From the NCBI GenBank assembly GCA_020073215.1, contig JAIQFO010000007.1:90269-154268 (forward strand): a stretch of 64,000 bases of DNA, in the 5' to 3' direction. The number at the start of each line of letters is the position of its first letter. The first letter of the stretch is position 1. Of this stretch, positions 59,705-64,000 are shown piece after piece. The stretch is from Terriglobia bacterium (GTDB lineage: Bacteria; Acidobacteriota; Terriglobia; Terriglobales; Acidobacteriaceae). The translations under genes were made by a program, and so were the position numbers. The notes beneath the pieces are model-generated. The model worked only from the letters and a program-made list of their open reading frames with translations. It did no database searches and had not been told where the DNA came from.

Positions 59705-61403
59705 GCCAATTCGTAGCGATGCGCGATGGAAGCGGCTGACCAATTCCATCAGTGCCAAGTTGATCGGGTCTCTGCTGGCGGTGATGGTGGTCATCTTCGT
59801 CCTGCTCGGATATTTGAATATCCGATTGCATCGCCAGCACCTGGAAGCAGCCACGTTGGCGAGCGCCGAGCGGGTCAGCGATGTAATCAAGCACAGCACC
59901 ACGTACTACATGCTGCGCAACGATCGCGAGGGACTCTACCACGCGATCCAAACCATGGCGAACGAGCCCGGCATGGTCAAGGTCCGCATCTTCGACCAGG
60001 AGGGGCGGATCAGCTACTCCACCGATCCCGCCGAAGTCAGCCACGTTCTCGACAAGACGGCCGAGGCCTGCTACAGCTGCCACACCCAAGCCCAGCCGCT
60101 GGCGCGTCTGAAGCGTCCCGACCGCTTTCGGATTTATCGCAGCGGCGGGCAGCGCGTGCTGGGAATTATCACTCCCATCGAAAATCAACCCAGCTGCTCC
60201 AACGCCGACTGCCACGCGCATAGCGCCGGCCAACAAGTTCTGGGCGTGCTGGACACCAATCTTTCGCTGGCGAGCGCCGACGCGCAACTTAAGGTCAGCA
60301 GCGCCCGCATGCTCGCCTACACGGCGGGAGCACTGCTGATGGTGGCGGTGTTGAGCTGGGTGTTCGTGTGGCGAGTAGTCGGCAAACCCATCAAAGCGCT
60401 GAAGAACGGTACCGAACATCTTTCCCAGGGAGAGCTTGGATACCAGATCGAAACGCGATCGCAGCACGAAGACGAGGTGGGGGACCTGGCTCGTTCGTTC
60501 AACGACATGAGCCTGCAGTTGCGGACGGCGAACGAAGAAATCGTCACCTGGGCAAAGACGCTGGAAGATCGCGTCCTGGAGAAGACGAAGGAAGTCAAAC
60601 GCGCCTACGATCACGTGCTGCACGTGGAAAGGATGGCGTCGGTGGGAAAGATGGCGGCGGTGGTGGCGCACGAGGTCAACAACCCGCTCTCGGGAATTCT
60701 TACCTATTCCAAACTGCTGCGCCGGTGGGTGGAGTCTGGCCAGGCCGAGCATGAAAGGCGCGAGGAGGCGATGCAGTGTCTGGATCTGATCGCCGCGGAA
60801 AGCCGGCGTTGCGGGGAACTCATCAAGAACCTGCTGACTCTTTCCCGCACCTCGCCCATGAACATACAGCCGACCGACCTCGGCGCGGTGATCGATCGTT
60901 GCCTGCTGCTGGTGCGGAACAAACTGGAGCTGGGCGGAATCGAGCTGCAACTCAAGCGGGCGGAAAACCTGCCACGTGTACCTTGCGATCCGGCGCAGAT
61001 TGAGCAAGTGCTGCTGGCGCTGATCATCAACGCCATCGATGCCATGCCCCGGGGCGGCAATCTTTGGATCGAAACCCGGATCGAAAGCCAGACCGAAACG
61101 GGGTTGAGCGGCGCGGAGACTGAAATCAAGATTCAGGTGCGGGACGACGGAACGGGCATCGCTCCCGACGTCTTGCCCCATATCTTCGAACCTTTCCTGA
61201 CCACCAAAGAAAGCGGCCGCGGAGTCGGACTGGGCCTGGCGATCAGTCGCGGCATTGTCGAGCGCCACCATGGCCGCATTGAAGTCGAGTCGGAACTGAG
61301 CCGGGGCACGACCTTTACCGTAACCCTGCCCGCCCCAGTCCCAGGGAACGAAGCTTCGCTGGCGGGCGCCGGAGCCAGCAAGGCCGCAACGAAGGTGAGG
61401 TGA
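59691..61403 (+). CDS. Histidine kinase with c-type haem motifs in periplasmic sensor
   Basis: A 570-residue kinase. Membrane helices at about 22-40 and 208-226 bracket a periplasmic domain. In it lie two haem c-attachment patterns: CYSCH (127-131, CX2CH) and CSNADCH (169-175, CX4CH). HAMP (about 229-282) and a coiled region follow. The HisKA His lies in VAHEVNNPLSGILTY near 326. The ATPase has NAIDAM, DDGTGIAPDVLPHIFEPFL and GVGLGLAISRGIV. The sensor would bind covalently attached haem and report redox state, gas or electron flow. The gene overlaps the HybB-like gene and the response regulator gene, so the cognate system is clear. Confidence 0.9.
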   Translation: MPEIEPIRSDARWKRLTNSISAKLIGSLLAVMVVIFVLLGYLNIRLHRQHLEAATLASAERVSDVIKHSTTYYMLRNDREGLYHAIQTMANEPGMVKVRIFDQEGRISYSTDPAEVSHVLDKTAEACYSCHTQAQPLARLKRPDRFRIYRSGGQRVLGIITPIENQPSCSNADCHAHSAGQQVLGVLDTNLSLASADAQLKVSSARMLAYTAGALLMVAVLSWVFVWRVVGKPIKALKNGTEHLSQGELGYQIETRSQHEDEVGDLARSFNDMSLQLRTANEEIVTWAKTLEDRVLEKTKEVKRAYDHVLHVERMASVGKMAAVVAHEVNNPLSGILTYSKLLRRWVESGQAEHERREEAMQCLDLIAAESRRCGELIKNLLTLSRTSPMNIQPTDLGAVIDRCLLLVRNKLELGGIELQLKRAENLPRVPCDPAQIEQVLLALIINAIDAMPRGGNLWIETRIESQTETGLSGAETEIKIQVRDDGTGIAPDVLPHIFEPFLTTKESGRGVGLGLAISRGIVERHHGRIEVESELSRGTTFTVTLPAPVPGNEASLAGAGASKAATKVR

Positions 61404-62764
61404 TGGAAGTGAGCACCCAAGGGAAACTGCTGATCGTAGACGACGAACTGAGTGTGCGCGACTCGCTCGCCAAATGGTTTCGCGAAGAAGGCTACGAAAT
61501 TGGCACGGCGGAGAACGCCAACGACGCCCTCACCCGCCTGGCCGAACAACGCTGGGATGTGGCCCTGGTCGACATCAAGATGCATGGCACCGATGGCATC
61601 GAGTTGCAGCGCCGCATGCACGAAGTCGATCCGGAGCTGCTGGTGATCATCATGACCGGCTATGCCTCGGTCGAGACCGCGGTTGCAGCGTTGAAGAATG
61701 GCGCCTACGACTACGTGACCAAGCCGCTCGACCCCGACGAGATCGCCCACCTGGTGAAGAACGCGCTGGCGCATAAACGCACCGCCCAGGAGAACGTACG
61801 CTTGCGCGAGGCCGTCGCCGAAATCGCGCGTCCGGGGGAACTGATTGGGCAAAGCAGCGCCATGCGCAAGATCTTCGACGCCATTGAGACCGTCGGTCCT
61901 ACCGACGCTACCGTGCTCGTTACCGGGGAGAGCGGCACCGGCAAGGAACTGGTGGCGCGGGCCATCCATCACGCCAGCCCGCGGAGATTTCATCCCCTGG
62001 TCGTGATTCACTGCGGCGCTCTGACGGAGACGCTGCTGGAGAGTGAACTCTTCGGACACGAGAAGGGAGCGTTTACTGGGGCGCAGTACCGCAAGAAAGG
62101 CAAATTCGAAGTTGCCGAAGGCGGCACGGTATTTCTCGACGAGATTGGGGACATCACGCTCAAGACGCAGACCGACCTGCTGCGCGTGCTCCAGGAACGC
62201 GAAATCACCCGCGTGGGCGGCAATCAGATCATCAAGGTGGACTTCCGCTGTATCGCGGCCACCAACAAGGATCTGGAAAAATTGATCGAAGAAGGCAAGT
62301 TCCGTCCCGACCTGTTTTACCGGCTCAACGTCTTCCGCATCGAACTGCCGCCGCTGCGCAGCCGCCGGGACGATGTCCCGGTGCTGGTGGACCACTTCGT
62401 CCGCAAGTTCTCTCTGGCGATGAACAAACGCATCACCCGGGTTACCCCCGCGGCCATGAACCTGTTGCAGCAGCAGGCCTGGCCGGGGAACGTTCGCGAA
62501 CTGGAAAACGCGGTCGAGCGGGCCATGGTGGTAGGCCAAGAGCCGGAGTTGCGTGAACAGGACTTCATCTTCAAGCCCCAAAGCGTCTCCAACGGATCGA
62601 GCAAGACCCTGGAGGATATGGAGCGCGTCCACATCCTGCGGGTGCTGGAGGAGTGTGGAGGCAATCAAAGCCGTGCCGCCGAGATCCTCGATATCGACCG
62701 GGTCACTCTCTATCACAAGCTGAAGAAATACGGCTGGAGCCGCAATCCGGTCGAGGCGCGCTAA
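61403..62764 (+). CDS. Sigma-54-dependent response regulator (NtrC family)
   Basis: A 453-residue regulator. The receiver has the phospho-acceptor Asp in [13 protein letters not shown] near 56, then TGYASV and YVTKPLD. The AAA+ domain has Walker [16 protein letters not shown] near 170, the sigma-54 contact loop GAFTGA near 224, Walker B FLDEIGD, and [13 protein letters not shown]-terminal Fis-type helix-turn-helix is [20 protein letters not shown]. It overlaps the kinase stop (TGATG), so they are partners. It probably activates sigma-54 promoters of respiratory genes. No GG-N10-GC promoter was found here. Confidence 0.95.
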   Translation: MEVSTQGKLLIVDDELSVRDSLAKWFREEGYEIGTAENANDALTRLAEQRWDVALVDIKMHGTDGIELQRRMHEVDPELLVIIMTGYASVETAVAALKNGAYDYVTKPLDPDEIAHLVKNALAHKRTAQENVRLREAVAEIARPGELIGQSSAMRKIFDAIETVGPTDATVLVTGESGTGKELVARAIHHASPRRFHPLVVIHCGALTETLLESELFGHEKGAFTGAQYRKKGKFEVAEGGTVFLDEIGDITLKTQTDLLRVLQEREITRVGGNQIIKVDFRCIAATNKDLEKLIEEGKFRPDLFYRLNVFRIELPPLRSRRDDVPVLVDHFVRKFSLAMNKRITRVTPAAMNLLQQQAWPGNVRELENAVERAMVVGQEPELREQDFIFKPQSVSNGSSKTLEDMERVHILRVLEECGGNQSRAAEILDIDRVTLYHKLKKYGWSRNPVEAR

Positions 62765-62786
62765 GCTGACCCGATGAAGCCACGCG

Positions 62787-63338
62787 ATGAAGCTGCAAAT
62801 CTTGCCGATCGGGAATGTGAATGACGGGCTGCTGAGAGACCTGCTCCCAGTCCTCCATGAGACTTTCTGTGTCCCTTCTGAAGTGCTTCCGGTCCGCCTC
62901 GATCCGGAGTTCGCGTTCCATGGGGAGCGGCAGCAATACCACTCTTCGGAAATCCTACAACTCATGCAAGGCCTTCTTACCCCGGACACCTGGCGAATGC
63001 TGGGTATCGCAGACGTGGATCTTTACATCCCGATTCTTACCTTCGTTTTCGGCGAGGCGCAGATGGGTGGCCCCTGCGCGGTGGTCTCAGCTCACCGGCT
63101 GCACCAGGAGTTCTACGGCCTTCCGCTCGACCATGACCTGTTTCGCCGGCGCCTGCTCAAGGAATCGGTTCACGAACTAGGACACACGCTCAACTTGACG
63201 CACTGCGATGACTACCGCTGTGTGATGGGTTCGTCCCATGCTGTCGAGTGGATCGACCTCAAGGAAAGCACCCTGTGCGCCGCCTGCCGGGCCATGGCCA
63301 CGCCAATGACGCAGGTCGGGTCGATACGAAACCGCTGA
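62787..63338 (+). CDS. Archaemetzincin-family metalloprotease
   Basis: A 183-residue protein. The zinc motif is HELGHTLNLTHC near 130-141, then CVM, and a late CAAC; these are the archaemetzincin pattern of HExxHxxGxxH(C) followed by three Cys that hold a second zinc. The Gly of the usual third position is Asn here (HTLN), which is unusual. The start MKLQILPIGNVNDGLLRDLL is typical. No signal peptide is present, so it is cytoplasmic. The substrate is unknown. It follows the regulator gene by 22 bp and is probably the last gene of this transcript. Confidence 0.9.
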   Translation: MKLQILPIGNVNDGLLRDLLPVLHETFCVPSEVLPVRLDPEFAFHGERQQYHSSEILQLMQGLLTPDTWRMLGIADVDLYIPILTFVFGEAQMGGPCAVVSAHRLHQEFYGLPLDHDLFRRRLLKESVHELGHTLNLTHCDDYRCVMGSSHAVEWIDLKESTLCAACRAMATPMTQVGSIRNR

Positions 63339-63402
63339 GAGTGTGAGAATGACAAAAATAAGCGTGCCCCAGGTCTCGCCGCTGCTTCTGGTATTTGTCC
63401 AA

Positions 63403-63461
63403 AAACACCGGCCGCCCGGGGTCCTGGCTGTTTTGCCCTGGATCCGGGCGGCCCGGTGTTT
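63403..63461. terminator. Long inverted repeat between convergent genes
   Basis: AAACACCGG-CCGCCCGG-GG on the left and CCGGGCGG-CCCGGTGTTT on the right pair over about 20 bp around a TTTT-containing loop. It ends with A/T runs on both sides. Placed between the archaemetzincin and GcvH-like genes, it can act as a two-way terminator; a mobile palindrome is the alternative. Confidence 0.65.
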
Positions 63462-63509
63462 CAGCGGTCCTTGGCGAGGCTGGTTCGCTTCGCTGGCCGC
63501 GAGTCCGGC

Positions 63510-64000
63510 TTATGACAGGAAGAACTCTTTCGCCAACGGCAGCCATTCCTGGTCTGGGATCTGGGCTGTGAGGTTGTCCACGGCTACTCCTCCATCCTGA
63601 GCCAGCGCTCCCAGCGCCACCGGCATCCGGCGCTGCAGGCGGCCTGCAGCCTCCTGCATCCACCAGCGGGCGAGTGCGCCACCCAGCAAGTTGCGGAAGC
63701 TGGTTTTTACGTCGGGCGCCTGTACCGTCAGCAGCCAGCCTTCGCCGTACGGGTCGCGCAGGGCGAGCTTCGGATCCTGCATGACCGCTTGATTGATGTC
63801 AGATACCGTTCCCTCGATCGGTGAAATCATGTCGACAGCGCAGCCGTCGCGATGAACTGTGCACATCTTTTGGCCCTGGCGAATCCACTGTCCGCGTTGC
63901 GGCAGCGCGATGCTCTCTACCTTCCCCGTCAGCTTGGAGGCAAAATCATACATGCCCACCCGCACCAAGCTGGGGCTCTCGCTCAATGCCCAGGTGTGAC
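63510..64000 (-). CDS. GcvH-like lipoyl-domain protein, N-terminus outside window
   Basis: The frame is open to the window edge. The first visible residues, HTWALSESPSLVRVGMYDFASKLTG, already match the GcvH fold (HEW..V and the VGI motif), so the true start lies outside. The fold continues VESIALPQRGQWIRQGQ and MISPIEGTVSDIN. The lipoyl-lysine position, eight residues before the SPIEG proline (ESVK in GcvH), reads GCAVD with Gly. A C-terminal extension of about 70 residues follows (LARWWMQEAAGRLQRR). It cannot carry lipoate as GcvH does, so it is a GcvH-like protein of other function. Confidence 0.75.
   Translation of the reverse strand, partial: HTWALSESPSLVRVGMYDFASKLTGKVESIALPQRGQWIRQGQKMCTVHRDGCAVDMISPIEGTVSDINQAVMQDPKLALRDPYGEGWLLTVQAPDVKTSFRNLLGGALARWWMQEAAGRLQRRMPVALGALAQDGGVAVDNLTAQIPDQEWLPLAKEFFLS

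Noticed and set aside
59559..61271. 570-codon open frame on the minus strand opposite the haem kinase
   Set aside because: Same reason: the plus strand carries a complete histidine kinase with all motifs.
61133..62989. 618-codon open frame on the minus strand opposite the response regulator
   Set aside because: It is the mirror of a well-supported kinase/regulator pair. Long antisense frames are expected at this GC content, and the translated sequence resembles no protein.

Overview
The window is ordinary bacterial chromosome at about 60% GC with tightly packed genes on both strands. There are no rRNAs, tRNAs, CRISPR arrays, transposases or phage genes that I can see. The gene mix suggests an acidobacterium of the Koribacter/Sulfotelmatobacter kind: many small secreted proteins, DinB-like and BON-domain proteins, HD-GYP and PilZ c-di-GMP proteins, a TPR-secretin, and a remnant of a DUF4160-DUF2442 gene pair. 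The placement also rests on several families of interspersed palindromic repeats. It is an inference from gene style, not from a marker gene.

Layout. 1-4,460 (minus strand): start of a multicopper oxidase, DinB-like protein, DUF2306 membrane protein, class A beta-lactamase-like hydrolase and a GalT-type transferase. 4,580-15,360 (plus): mutS, a TPR protein, the wall-recycling cluster nagZ-anmK-oligopeptide-binding lipoprotein, ymdB and a TPR-secretin. 15,450-19,220 (minus): DsbA-like protein, nadE, a secreted protein. 19,370-27,580 (plus): two multispanning membrane proteins, an HD-GYP receptor, ftsY, ribD and ribE. 27,650-29,550 (minus): an MlaF-type ATPase, the decayed DUF2442/DUF4160 pair, mobA. 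29,580-35,920 (plus): PilZ, BON lipoprotein, a histidine kinase, prepilin peptidase, a PAS protein. 35,930-43,690 (mostly minus): small secreted proteins, an exonuclease/phosphatase-fold protein, an OmpA lipoprotein, argS. 43,860-55,230 (plus): larC, metG, tatD, a YajQ homologue, polyprenyl synthase, an aminotransferase, a PQQ-type propeller, PilZ. 55,340-56,750 (minus): asnA and a 57-residue membrane protein. 57,080-63,340 (plus): a redox module of cytochrome c, HybA-like ferredoxin, HybB/NrfD membrane protein, a histidine kinase with two c-type haem motifs in its periplasmic sensor, a sigma-54 activator and an archaemetzincin. The window ends in a GcvH-like gene on the minus strand that runs off the edge.

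Two things stand out. First, the same palindromic repeats that sit between genes also lie, in frame, inside conserved genes (mutS, anmK, metG, argS, probably nagZ and ribD), and one supplies the likely start codon of the oligopeptide-binding lipoprotein. They behave like the palindromic elements of Rickettsia that insert into proteins. Second, the 57-63 kb module looks like a haem-sensing signalling unit encoded with its own electron-transfer chain. CRP/FNR-type palindromes (TGTGA-N6-TCACA) lie upstream of it and again upstream of secreted-protein genes at 38-41 kb, suggesting a shared regulon.
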